Positions 1 to 6,769 of a stretch of 34,009 bases of DNA are shown piece by piece. The notes beneath the pieces are model-generated. The model had not been told where the DNA came from and ran no database searches. It saw only the letters and a list, made by a program, of their open reading frames with translations. The first letter of the stretch is position 1, and each line of letters starts with the position of its first letter. Origin of the DNA: Burkholderiaceae bacterium (GTDB lineage: Bacteria; Pseudomonadota; Gammaproteobacteria; Burkholderiales; Burkholderiaceae_D); contig JAIENA010000352.1 in the NCBI GenBank assembly GCA_019751755.1, forward strand, positions 1 through 34,009, read 5' to 3'. The position numbers and the translations under genes are program-made.

Positions 1-1193
1 CAAAACACGCCGGCGCCATGGGTTTCCTTGATTTCCGCCTCGCTCAGGCCGCGCCAGCCGATACCCTGCACCGCCTCAGAACCGATCACCTGGTCGTGCG
101 GACAGCAATACAAAGTCACGCGGCAGCGGGTTGACTGGGTGGGGCCATAACCATACCGCGCGCGGTCCGCAGCGCAGGTATAGCCATGGGCTTGATTGGC
201 CGTGAATTCGTCGATCTGCGCATCAGCGGGCGGTGTGCAGGCGGGTTGCCGGATGATGTCGAAAAACGCGCGCAAGGTCTCGATGCGGGCCGCGCGCGTC
301 TGCCGTCCAGTACCACCTTGGCGGTCCTTGAGTTTTCCTTGTGTCCAGTCTTCGGCCAGGTTGGCTTTGACGACGCTGTACGGCGGGTTGCACAGCACAT
401 AGCTGTCGGCCACGCAACGGCCGCTGTTACCGCCCGCATCGCTTACCGGCGCCAGACGGTCGCCCAGGAACGCGGCGGCCATGCCGATCATATTGCCCTG
501 GCTGTGGCAGACCATGGTGATGGGCACATCGGCCTGCAGCTTGCGGATCGACTCGACCAGCCGGGCCAGGCGCAGCGCGGCGAGGACGAAGTACGGGCGG
601 GGCGGGCAGGAATACACGGGACGGTTGTTGGTAGGATTCAGGTGGTTAACCTGCATCCACAACAGCAGTTCGTCGGACATGCCTTCGCTCCACAGGTCCG
701 GCAGCGCGCTGCAGCCGTTGGCGAACGGGCCGCCACCCCAGTAATCGTGTTCGTTCAGGTAAATGCCGGCGCCGTAGTCTTGCAATTCCTGTGCGCTGGC
801 CTTGTAGCCCCAGCGGAAGCGGATGACGGGCGAAAAGTGTTTGTTGCCGGCGATGAATGATTTGCTGTCCCGCTCCGCATCAATATAGCCGGCGCTCGTC
901 AGCTCCATTTCATACGGCACGGGAGTCAGTTGCCCGGCTGCCGGCCCATGCCAGGCAAGATGTTCGCTCCGGCGTTTCATGCGCTGGTTGAGTCCTTCGC
1001 ACAATCCATGCTCGGTTTGCTCAAACCATTCGCCATCGGAATTGACGCCGTGGACGAAGATGACGATGCCTGGCGAACTGAGTTGCAGGGGCACGTCCAC
1101 GATGCTGTGGTTGATGTGTGTAAAGGTCCGAATTTCCGCCAGCGGTGCGGTGCGGGCATGCTGGCGGGTACAGTCACGGTCGGCGGAACTCAT
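1..1193 (-). CDS. Tle3-like type VI secretion lipase effector, C-terminus outside window
   Basis: The reading frame is open from an ATG at 1193 to the window edge (397 codons, no stop), so the gene is incomplete at its 3' end. A GGAGGA ribosome site lies just ahead of the ATG. There is no signal peptide. Visible landmarks are a beta-strand plus oxyanion segment GIVIFVHGVNSDGEWF near residue 43, a nucleophile elbow VCHSQGN near residue 226 (first Gly of GxSxG replaced by Cys), CNPPYSV, and CPHDQVIGSEAVQGIGWRG near residue 370, whose Asp could be the acid of the triad. This set resembles the Tle3 family of antibacterial phospholipases delivered by type VI secretion. Function is inferred from family resemblance. 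An immunity gene and VgrG or an adaptor would be expected beyond the left edge, since nothing of the kind lies to the right. Another alpha/beta lipase is the alternative. Confidence 0.75.
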   Translation of the reverse strand, partial: MSSADRDCTRQHARTAPLAEIRTFTHINHSIVDVPLQLSSPGIVIFVHGVNSDGEWFEQTEHGLCEGLNQRMKRRSEHLAWHGPAAGQLTPVPYEMELTSAGYIDAERDSKSFIAGNKHFSPVIRFRWGYKASAQELQDYGAGIYLNEHDYWGGGPFANGCSALPDLWSEGMSDELLLWMQVNHLNPTNNRPVYSCPPRPYFVLAALRLARLVESIRKLQADVPITMVCHSQGNMIGMAAAFLGDRLAPVSDAGGNSGRCVADSYVLCNPPYSVVKANLAEDWTQGKLKDRQGGTGRQTRAARIETLRAFFDIIRQPACTPPADAQIDEFTANQAHGYTCAADRARYGYGPTQSTRCRVTLYCCPHDQVIGSEAVQGIGWRGLSEAEIKETHGAGVF

Positions 1194-1247
1194 GTGGTCC
1201 TCCACGGATGCGGGTGGGGGAATTATCGATCTTGCCTATAGTTATGA

Positions 1248-1263
1248 ATTGCGTGTGCGCAAT
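1248..1263. promoter_or_regulatory. Perfect inverted repeat in the promoter region of the Tle3-like gene
   Basis: ATTGCG and CGCAAT flank a TGTG spacer. On the minus strand the right arm supplies a possible -35 (TTGCGC) placed 16 bases before a weak -10 (TATAGG), about 50 bases ahead of the lipase start. The position would suit an operator; no protein is assigned. Confidence 0.35.
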
Positions 1264-1331
1264 AAATTACTTCACGGCACACCCGGGCCCGAATCGCTCC
1301 AGCATAAAGTCTGGTAAGGCGCAAACGGCAA

Positions 1332-1345
1332 TGTCACAATTGACA
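1332..1345. promoter_or_regulatory. Small inverted repeat upstream of the M49-like peptidase
   Basis: TGTCA and TGACA are separated by CAAT. The element lies just before the longer hairpin at 1357-1384 and about 70 bases ahead of the peptidase start. It could be an operator or chance; no promoter hexamers stand out clearly next to it. Confidence 0.2.
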
Positions 1346-1356
1346 CCTTTAACATG

Positions 1357-1384
1357 AGGTGCCCGGCCTGAAGGCCCGGCACCT
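1357..1384 (+). repeat. Strong hairpin in the leader of the M49-like peptidase
   Basis: AGGTGCCCGGCC, loop TGAA, GGCCCGGCACCT: a 12-base-pair stem with a single C-C mismatch. It ends 28 bases before the chosen ATG and is not followed by a T-run, so it does not look like an intrinsic terminator. It may stabilise the leader RNA or be a short dispersed palindrome. Confidence 0.5.
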
Positions 1385-1412
1385 GGAATCTGTGAACACG
1401 AAAGGCGTCTTG

Positions 1413-3113
1413 ATGAAAAAACTGCTGCTGCCCCTGCTGCTGGCCATAATGGGCAACGCCGCCACTGCGGCCCCCGCCACGGTTGATGAATTGCACCAGA
1501 TGACGAAACGCTACGCGCCGGTGGCGCTGAAGGCGGATGCCTCAAAGCTGTCGGCCGGCGACCAGCGCGCCATCGCCAAGCTGATCGAAGCGGCCAAGGT
1601 CATCGATGTGCTGCAACTGCGCCAGCGCTGGGCCGGCAATGAAGCGCTGTGGGCGGCGCTGCAAAAAGACAAGACGCCGCTGGGCAAGGCCCGTCTCGAC
1701 TACTTCTGGCTCAATAAAGGGCCGTGGTCGATCCTCGATGGCCATACCGCCTTCCTGCCGCAGCACGTCGGCAACATCACGGTGCCCGGCAAGAAGCCGG
1801 AAGGGGCGAATTTCTATCCTGAAGGCGCCTCCAAGGACGCGCTGGAAAAGTGGATCAACGGCTTGCCCGCGCACGACAAGGAGCAGGCGCAGTGGTTCTT
1901 CACCACCATCCGCGCTGGCGCCGACATGCAGTTCAAGACGGTCAAGTATTCCGACGAATACAAGCCGGAACTGGAAAAACTGGCGAAGCTGTTGCGGGAA
2001 GCGGCGGCCGCCACTGATAACGCGTCGCTGAAAAAATTCCTCGGCTTGCGTGCCGACGCTTTCCTGTCGAACGATTACCTGGCGTCCGATTTCGCCTGGA
2101 TGGACCTCGATTCGCCGGTCGATGTGACGATCGGCCCGTACGAGACGTATAACGATGAGCTGTTCGGCTACAAGGCCGCGTTTGAAGCGTATGTCAGCAT
2201 CCGCGACCAGAAGGAAACCGACAAGCTCAATTTCTTTGCGCAGCACATGCAGGAACTGGAAGACAACTTGCCGCTCGATGCGCAATACCGCAACCCGAAA
2301 GTCGGCGCGCTGGCGCCGATGGTGGTGGTCAACCAGGTGTATGGCGCCGGCGATGGCAACATGGGCGTGCAAACCGCCGCCTACAACTTGCCGAACGATG
2401 AGCGCGTCATCCGCCAGCGCGGTTCCAAGCGCGTGATGCTCAAGAACGTGCAGGAAGAAAAATTCAAGGCGACCCTGACGCCGATTTCCAAACTGGTGCT
2501 GCGTCCGCAAGACCAGAAAGACCTGGACTTCGATTCGTTCTTCACCCACATCCTGGCGCATGAAATCATGCATGGCCTGGGCCCGCACGCCACCACTGTC
2601 AATGGCCAGCCATCGACGCCGCGCCAGGACTTGAAGGATGCCTATTCCACCATCGAAGAAGCCAAGGCCGATATCACCGGCCTGTATGCGCTGATGTACA
2701 TGATGGACAAGGGCCAGTTGAAAAACTCGCTGGGGCAGGGCGAGGATGCCGAGCGCAAGCTGCATACGACGTTCCTGGCCTCGGCCTTCCGCACCCTGCA
2801 CTTTGGCTTGACCGATTCGCACGCGCGCGGCATGGCGATCCAGGTCAACTACCTGCTCGACAAGGGCGCTTTTATCGCGCACGGCGACGGCGTGTTTTCG
2901 GTCGACTTCAAGAAAATCAAGCAGGCCGTGCTGGACCTCGACCGTGAATTTTTGACCATCGAAGCCACCGGCGACTATGCGCGCGCGAAAGACATGATGA
3001 CCCGCTATGTGGTGATCCGTCCTGAGGTGCAAAAGGCGCTGGACAAGATGAAAACCGTGCCAAATGATATTCGTCCGTCATTCCCGACCGCGCAAGCGTT
3101 GCTGAAGCGGTAA
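1413..3113 (+). CDS. Exported M49-like (dipeptidyl peptidase III fold) zinc peptidase
   Basis: The 566-residue protein starts with a clear signal peptide (residues 1-20, ending ATA-A), so it probably acts in the periplasm or outside. The zinc site is H383-E-I-M-H387 followed by GLGPH, with the third ligand in EEAKAD (residues 415-420). This pairing of HEXXH and EExxAD is the hallmark of the M49 family in the variant that has HEXXH instead of the HEXXGH of animal DPP III; plant Nudix-DPPIII proteins carry a similar HECCHGIGPH. Bacterial members are often labelled Zn-dependent hydrolase. The ATG at 1413 was preferred over upstream frame-compatible codons (1359 TTG-like region, GTG 1392) because only it places the signal peptide at the N-terminus. 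A second, unrelated HEXXH protein follows 129 bases downstream. The physiological substrate is unknown. Confidence 0.85.
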   Translation: MKKLLLPLLLAIMGNAATAAPATVDELHQMTKRYAPVALKADASKLSAGDQRAIAKLIEAAKVIDVLQLRQRWAGNEALWAALQKDKTPLGKARLDYFWLNKGPWSILDGHTAFLPQHVGNITVPGKKPEGANFYPEGASKDALEKWINGLPAHDKEQAQWFFTTIRAGADMQFKTVKYSDEYKPELEKLAKLLREAAAATDNASLKKFLGLRADAFLSNDYLASDFAWMDLDSPVDVTIGPYETYNDELFGYKAAFEAYVSIRDQKETDKLNFFAQHMQELEDNLPLDAQYRNPKVGALAPMVVVNQVYGAGDGNMGVQTAAYNLPNDERVIRQRGSKRVMLKNVQEEKFKATLTPISKLVLRPQDQKDLDFDSFFTHILAHEIMHGLGPHATTVNGQPSTPRQDLKDAYSTIEEAKADITGLYALMYMMDKGQLKNSLGQGEDAERKLHTTFLASAFRTLHFGLTDSHARGMAIQVNYLLDKGAFIAHGDGVFSVDFKKIKQAVLDLDREFLTIEATGDYARAKDMMTRYVVIRPEVQKALDKMKTVPNDIRPSFPTAQALLKR

Positions 3114-3171
3114 GGGAAAACCGCGTTAAGTTGTCGGTTGCGCTATAAAGTATTGATTTTACAAGGAAATA

Positions 3172-3188
3172 TTTTGTAACAGCGGCGG
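3172..3188 (+). promoter_or_regulatory. TTTTGTAACAGCGG motif ahead of the small metallopeptidase
   Basis: The same core recurs ahead of another exported-protein gene at 6702-6717 (TTTTGTAACAGTGG) and in looser form at 14562-14574 (AATGTAACTGGGG). Here a GTTAC lies 15 bases past GTAAC as an inverted partner. It may be a shared regulator or sigma-factor site; nothing in the sequence identifies the protein. Confidence 0.25.
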
Positions 3189-3242
3189 CGGTCTGGTTAC
3201 ATCTTAACGACAGGCATGTATAGTTTCTTCAAGGAGAACGAC

Positions 3243-3929
3243 ATGCCGAAAGTCATTACTTTGCTGTTCCTGGCCTTGCCCGCTGTGGCATCCGCCGGCC
3301 AACTGACGGACATGGAGACGCGCTGGCTGCAAGCCGGCGCCCCCGTGCTGGCCTACGCCAAGGGGCAGTTGCAGCTGCCGGTCGATATCGTGGTGCAGCC
3401 GCAGGCGGCGCCCGGCGCGGTGCCGCTGGCGATGGGGTTTGACGGCGGACGCTGCAAGCTGGTGTTCTCCATGCGCGGCAACGACACGGTCGAGGACGTG
3501 CTGCAAGGCGTGCCGGCCGAACGCCAGGCGCTGATGATCGAAGCCATGACCGCGCATGAAATCGGCCATTGCTGGCGCCATGCCCAGGGCAATTGGCATG
3601 CGCTTCCCGCCGGCTTTCAGGACCGGTCCGCCGACCCGTCCACTCCGGCCGACACCCGCGCAATCACCCGGCAATTACGTGACACCCAGCGTGAGGAAGG
3701 GTACGCCGATCTGGCGGCCCTGGCATGGATACAGCAGCGCCGTCCCGCCGATTACAGCGCGGTCTACCAGTGGCTGCATCAGGTGCGCGCCGCGCAACCG
3801 GACACCCACGTGTCGCACGACACGCAGGCATGGCTGCAACTGGCCGCCAATGGCCGGATGCTGGTGGGACCAGCCCCGTTCGAACAGGCCCATTCCTTGT
3901 GGAACAAGGCGATCTTGGTGGCCGAGTGA
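3243..3929 (+). CDS. Small exported HEXXH metallopeptidase-like protein
   Basis: The protein has 228 residues. The ATG at 3243 follows an AAGGAG ribosome site and gives a short signal peptide (residues 1-18, ending ASA-G). A zinc-binding helix T-A-H105-E-I-G-H109 is followed about 43 residues later by REEGYAD, whose Glu152 fits a third ligand of the gluzincin pattern. Cys72 and Cys110 could form a disulfide in the periplasm. I do not recognise a named family, so the enzymatic role is inferred only from the motif. It follows the M49-like gene in the same direction with 129 bases between, containing a TTTTGTAACAG motif, so it probably has its own promoter. The two neighbouring proteins share the ligand layout but are not visibly homologous elsewhere. 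Confidence 0.7.
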   Translation: MPKVITLLFLALPAVASAGQLTDMETRWLQAGAPVLAYAKGQLQLPVDIVVQPQAAPGAVPLAMGFDGGRCKLVFSMRGNDTVEDVLQGVPAERQALMIEAMTAHEIGHCWRHAQGNWHALPAGFQDRSADPSTPADTRAITRQLRDTQREEGYADLAALAWIQQRRPADYSAVYQWLHQVRAAQPDTHVSHDTQAWLQLAANGRMLVGPAPFEQAHSLWNKAILVAE

Positions 3930-4008
3930 AGGGAACACGGTGGCGCTGACCCGACGGGCCATATGTTGGGTAGCGTACAGAGAGTTTTTCTTGTCAGGCG
4001 TTTAATGA

Positions 4009-4039
4009 GTGCGTACACCATCACTTAGGGAGGACGCAC
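4009..4039 (+). promoter_or_regulatory. Inverted repeat enclosing the ribosome site of the BON gene
   Basis: GTGCGT (4009-4014) can pair with ACGCAC (4034-4039). The loop holds the GGGAGG ribosome site and the right arm ends one base before the ATG, so pairing would constrain initiation. A second GCGTACA copy lies about 35 bases upstream. The stem is short, so this may be chance. Confidence 0.25.
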
Positions 4040-4040
4040 C

Positions 4041-4736
4041 ATGAATAAATTCCTGATCCTGGCATTGGCCGGGGCTCTCACCAACGCCTATGCCGCCGAC
4101 ACCAACAAGGCTGCCTACGATGCCGCGAAAGACAAAGCCGCGGCGGACTACAAGGCTGCCAAGGCGCAGTGCAAGAGCTTGAAAGGCAACGCCGAAGACA
4201 TCTGCACCGAGGAAGCCAAAGTTGCCCGTGCCCGTATGGAGGCCGACGCCGTGGCGCAGCATAAAGCCGGCGATGTCAGCGACTTGCGCAAAGCCCGCGA
4301 AGATGTCGCCAAGGCCGAGTATGAACTGGCCAAGGAAAAATGCGATGACCAGAGCGGCAATGCGAAAAAGGCCTGCACACTGGACGCCAAAGCCGCCAAG
4401 GACTCCGCTATTGCGGAAGCTAAACGGGCCGACCCGACGCCGACCATGGCGGAACGCACCGCTGCCGCCACCACCACGACGGCCGATAGCGCCCGCCACA
4501 CCACCGCTGTCGCTGGCGATGCGATGAGCGATACCGTCATCACCACCAAGGTCAAGGCTGACCTGGCCGCTGATCCCGGCGTCAAAGGTATGGATGTGCA
4601 TGTGGAAACTGTGAAGGGCGTGGTCATGCTGAGCGGCTTCGTGCCATCGCGAGTCGAAGCCGACAAGGCCGTGCAACTGGCGCGTGGCGTCAAAGGCGTG
4701 ACGGAAGTGAAAAGCTCGATCCAGGTCAAGAAATAA
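4041..4736 (+). CDS. Exported BON-domain protein with Ala/Lys-rich N-terminal region
   Basis: The protein has 231 residues and starts at an ATG eight bases after GGGAGGA. It has a signal peptide (residues 1-19, ending AYA-A). Residues 20-135 are Ala/Lys/Asp-rich and likely helical, with repeated YDAAKDKA- and YKAAKAQ-like units and two C-x(9)-C pairs (KAQCKSLKGNAEDIC and KEKCDDQSGNAKKAC) that look like an internal duplication. A Thr/Ala linker leads to a single BON domain at about 160-230 (SDTVITTKVKADL, GVVMLSGFV, VKGVTEVKSSIQVKK). BON proteins such as OsmY sit in the periplasm, are often induced by osmotic or envelope stress and bind membranes. A strong terminator follows at 4807, so the gene is likely transcribed alone. 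Confidence 0.85.
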   Translation: MNKFLILALAGALTNAYAADTNKAAYDAAKDKAAADYKAAKAQCKSLKGNAEDICTEEAKVARARMEADAVAQHKAGDVSDLRKAREDVAKAEYELAKEKCDDQSGNAKKACTLDAKAAKDSAIAEAKRADPTPTMAERTAAATTTTADSARHTTAVAGDAMSDTVITTKVKADLAADPGVKGMDVHVETVKGVVMLSGFVPSRVEADKAVQLARGVKGVTEVKSSIQVKK

Positions 4737-4806
4737 TGGAGGACGCGACCGGGGCCACCGTCTGACGGCGGCCCGCCATCGTGCGGGCTTGCCCTTGTTC
4801 CAGTCC

Positions 4807-4838
4807 TTGCCCCGTTTGAAGCGGGGCAAAATTTTGAT
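4807..4838 (+). terminator. Intrinsic terminator after the BON gene
   Basis: A perfect 8-base-pair stem TTGCCCCG/CGGGGCAA with a 7-base loop is followed by AATTTTGATTG. It separates the BON gene from the MFS gene. Confidence 0.75.
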
Positions 4839-4839
4839 T

Positions 4840-4865
4840 GTTTAAATGATGATCGTAATTTAAAC
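4840..4865. promoter_or_regulatory. Perfect inverted repeat, operator candidate for the MFS gene
   Basis: GTTTAAAT (4840-4847) and ATTTAAAC (4858-4865) are exact inverse copies separated by 10 bases, so their centres are 18 bases apart, nearly two helical turns. The element is AT-rich in GC-rich surroundings and lies 32 bases ahead of the MFS start. No regulator gene lies beside it. It fits a dimeric repressor or activator site. Confidence 0.5.
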
Positions 4866-4896
4866 TGCTTTCCATCTTTTCAGGGTGGAGAGCGCC

Positions 4897-6192
4897 ATGT
4901 TGTCTGATTCGTTGTCGCGCCGGCTCGAACGCCGGGGTATCCACTATGCGTGGGTGATCGTTGCCGTGACGTTTATGACCGGTCTGGCGTCATCGGCCGC
5001 GCTGGGCTTGCCGGGTGCGCTGCTGCAGCCGCTGGCGCAGGAGTTTGGCTGGAGCGTGGAGGCGATTTCTTCCGCGCTGGCGGTGCGCTTTGCGTTGTTT
5101 GGACTGATGGGGCCGTTTGCGGCGATCTTGATGGCGCGCTTTGGCTTGCGCAATGTGGTGGTGACGGCGCTGGGACTGATCGCCACCGGCTCCTTGCTGG
5201 CCACGCGCATGACGGCGTTCTGGCACCTGGTGGCGCTGTGGGGCGTGATGCTGGGGGTGGCGTCCGGCATGACGGCGCTGGTGTTGTCGGCGGTGGTATC
5301 GAACCGCTGGTTTGAAACCCGGCGCGGCCTGGTGGTGGGGGTGTTGACCGCCAGCGCCGCCACCGGCCAGCTGGCGTTCCTGCCGGTCGGCGCGTGGCTG
5401 GTGCAGCAGTATGGCTGGCGCATGGCGGTATGGCCGGTGTTTATGGCGTGCGCGCTGGTGGCGTTGGCGGCATGGCTGCTGATGCGCGACCGGCCGACCG
5501 ACGTCGGCCAGGCTCCGTATGGCCAGGCGCCCGATGTGCTGCCGGCGCCGGCGGCGCCGATGCGTCTGACCGTGGGCACACCCTTTGCCGTGCTGAAGGA
5601 AGCGGCGGCCCACCGCACGTTCTGGCTGCTCGCAGGCACCTTCTTCATTTGTGGTCTCAGCACTAATGGCCTGATCCAGACCCACTTCATCTCGCTGTGC
5701 GGCGACGCCGGCTTGGCCGCCGTGCCGGCCGCCTCGGTGCTGGCCATGATGGGCATCTTCGACCTGGTTGGGACGATCTTGTCCGGCTGGCTGTCGGACC
5801 GCTACGACAACCGCAAGCTGCTGTTCTGGTACTACAGCTTGCGTGGCCTGTCGCTGCTGTGGCTGCCGTATTCCGAATTCACCTTGTATGGCTTGTCGCT
5901 GTTTGCCATGTTTTATGGGCTGGACTGGATCGCCACCGTGCCGCCGACCGTGCGCCTGACGGCCGCCACCTTCGGGCCGGAAAAAGCGGGGATGGTGTTT
6001 GGCTGGATTTTTGCCAGCCACCAGTTGGGAGCCGCGGTGGCGGCGTTTGGTGCGGGCAAGGTGCGCACCTTGCTGTTCACGTATAACCCGGCCTTGTTTG
6101 CGGCGGGCGCGGCCTGCCTGGTGGCGGCGCTGCTGGCGCTGGCGGTGCGCGGCAATCAAGCCGCGGCCACCGTGCAGCGCAAGACGGCTTAA
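4897..6192 (+). CDS. Major facilitator superfamily transporter
   Basis: The protein has 431 residues from the ATG at 4897, which follows GGTGGAG at good spacing; an in-frame GTG at 4885 lies in that ribosome site and is less likely. Twelve hydrophobic segments are visible, six on each side of a cytoplasmic loop (about residues 195-225). The loop between helices 2 and 3 has the MFS-type ARFGLRN, and the second half carries the matching GWLSDRYDNRK. The N-terminal RRGIHYAWVIVAVTF and the general layout resemble monocarboxylate/oxalate:formate-antiporter type MFS proteins, but the substrate cannot be read from sequence. The stop overlaps the stop of the convergent gene by four bases. An inverted repeat at 4840-4865 suggests regulated expression. 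Confidence 0.9.
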   Translation: MLSDSLSRRLERRGIHYAWVIVAVTFMTGLASSAALGLPGALLQPLAQEFGWSVEAISSALAVRFALFGLMGPFAAILMARFGLRNVVVTALGLIATGSLLATRMTAFWHLVALWGVMLGVASGMTALVLSAVVSNRWFETRRGLVVGVLTASAATGQLAFLPVGAWLVQQYGWRMAVWPVFMACALVALAAWLLMRDRPTDVGQAPYGQAPDVLPAPAAPMRLTVGTPFAVLKEAAAHRTFWLLAGTFFICGLSTNGLIQTHFISLCGDAGLAAVPAASVLAMMGIFDLVGTILSGWLSDRYDNRKLLFWYYSLRGLSLLWLPYSEFTLYGLSLFAMFYGLDWIATVPPTVRLTAATFGPEKAGMVFGWIFASHQLGAAVAAFGAGKVRTLLFTYNPALFAAGAACLVAALLALAVRGNQAAATVQRKTA

Positions 6193-6635
6193 TTGTTGCT
6201 GACCGCGACTTGCTGGATCACGGTCTCATTGGGACGAGGGGACCCTGCGCGCGCGCCGTTGGTGTTCGATCTCTGGTGTTCCCAGAAGTCCCGTTCCACG
6301 CGGGTCGATGCCAGGCGGCCATACGCCTGACCATTGCTGTATTGGACTGTCGCGGCAATCCAGGCTTCATGCCGGGCTTTGACTTGCTGATATTCACGCG
6401 ACGCCGCCACCATGTCATCCATATTCTGCTGCTGCTGTCCCGCCGCAGCGCGGAAACAGGTGCGCCATGCTTTCAATGACTTCTCAACCCGGCGTACACT
6501 CTCGTTGGAGGTGGAGCGGGATGGGAACTCCGGTTGCTGGCACTGTGCGGTTTGTTTGGGGTCGGTTTCAGCACCGCCTGCCATAGCCGAGCCGCACAGG
6601 GCGGCGATGGACAATAAAACAGATACCTGCTTCAT
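6189..6635 (-). CDS. Exported protein of unknown function, 148 aa
   Basis: The ATG at 6635 lies 8 bases after AGGAG; a TTG two codons upstream is less likely. The signal peptide ends near residue 19 (GSAMA-G). The mature part has Cys residues in the AQCQQPEFPSRS and AWRTCFRAA segments that could pair, and a helical Gln-rich centre (GQQQQNMDDMVAASREYQQV). No known domain is recognised. It lies divergent from the LprI-like gene at 6770, with 134 bases between them, and the mature part of that neighbour is also Cys-containing and helical; a shared role is only a guess. Its stop codon overlaps the stop of the MFS gene. Confidence 0.65.
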   Translation of the reverse strand: MKQVSVLLSIAALCGSAMAGGAETDPKQTAQCQQPEFPSRSTSNESVRRVEKSLKAWRTCFRAAAGQQQQNMDDMVAASREYQQVKARHEAWIAATVQYSNGQAYGRLASTRVERDFWEHQRSNTNGARAGSPRPNETVIQQVAVSNN

Positions 6636-6701
6636 CAACAAAACTCCTGTGGGTTAGTTAGGAATATATTCTAACTTGTCCGCATGGAAACTAAGTAATT
6701 T

Positions 6702-6729
6702 TTTTGTAACAGTGGGGTTCTTGTATACT
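6702..6729 (+). promoter_or_regulatory. Likely promoter region of the LprI-like gene
   Basis: A -10 element TATACT at 6724-6729 lies about 40 bases before the ATG at 6770. The matching -35 would be a poor TTTTTG about 17 bases upstream. The TTTTGTAACAGTGG motif overlaps this region, which suggests activator help. Confidence 0.45.
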
Positions 6730-6769
6730 GTCACTATTGTGTCCAATTTGTGTCATTTCGGGAGTGCTG

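Noticed and set aside
186..860. Long plus-strand open frame of 224 codons
   Set aside because: It lies antisense to the Tle3-like gene, which has a ribosome site and clear family motifs; the translation is His/Gln/Arg/Ala-rich and typical of a shadow frame.
1542..3032. Minus-strand frame of 496 codons opposite the M49-like peptidase
   Set aside because: An antisense shadow created by high GC3. It has no domain, and the plus strand encodes an evident zinc peptidase with a signal peptide.
4990..6159. Minus-strand frame of 389 codons opposite the MFS gene
   Set aside because: Gln/Arg/His-rich low-complexity translation and no ribosome site; the plus frame is a clear transporter.
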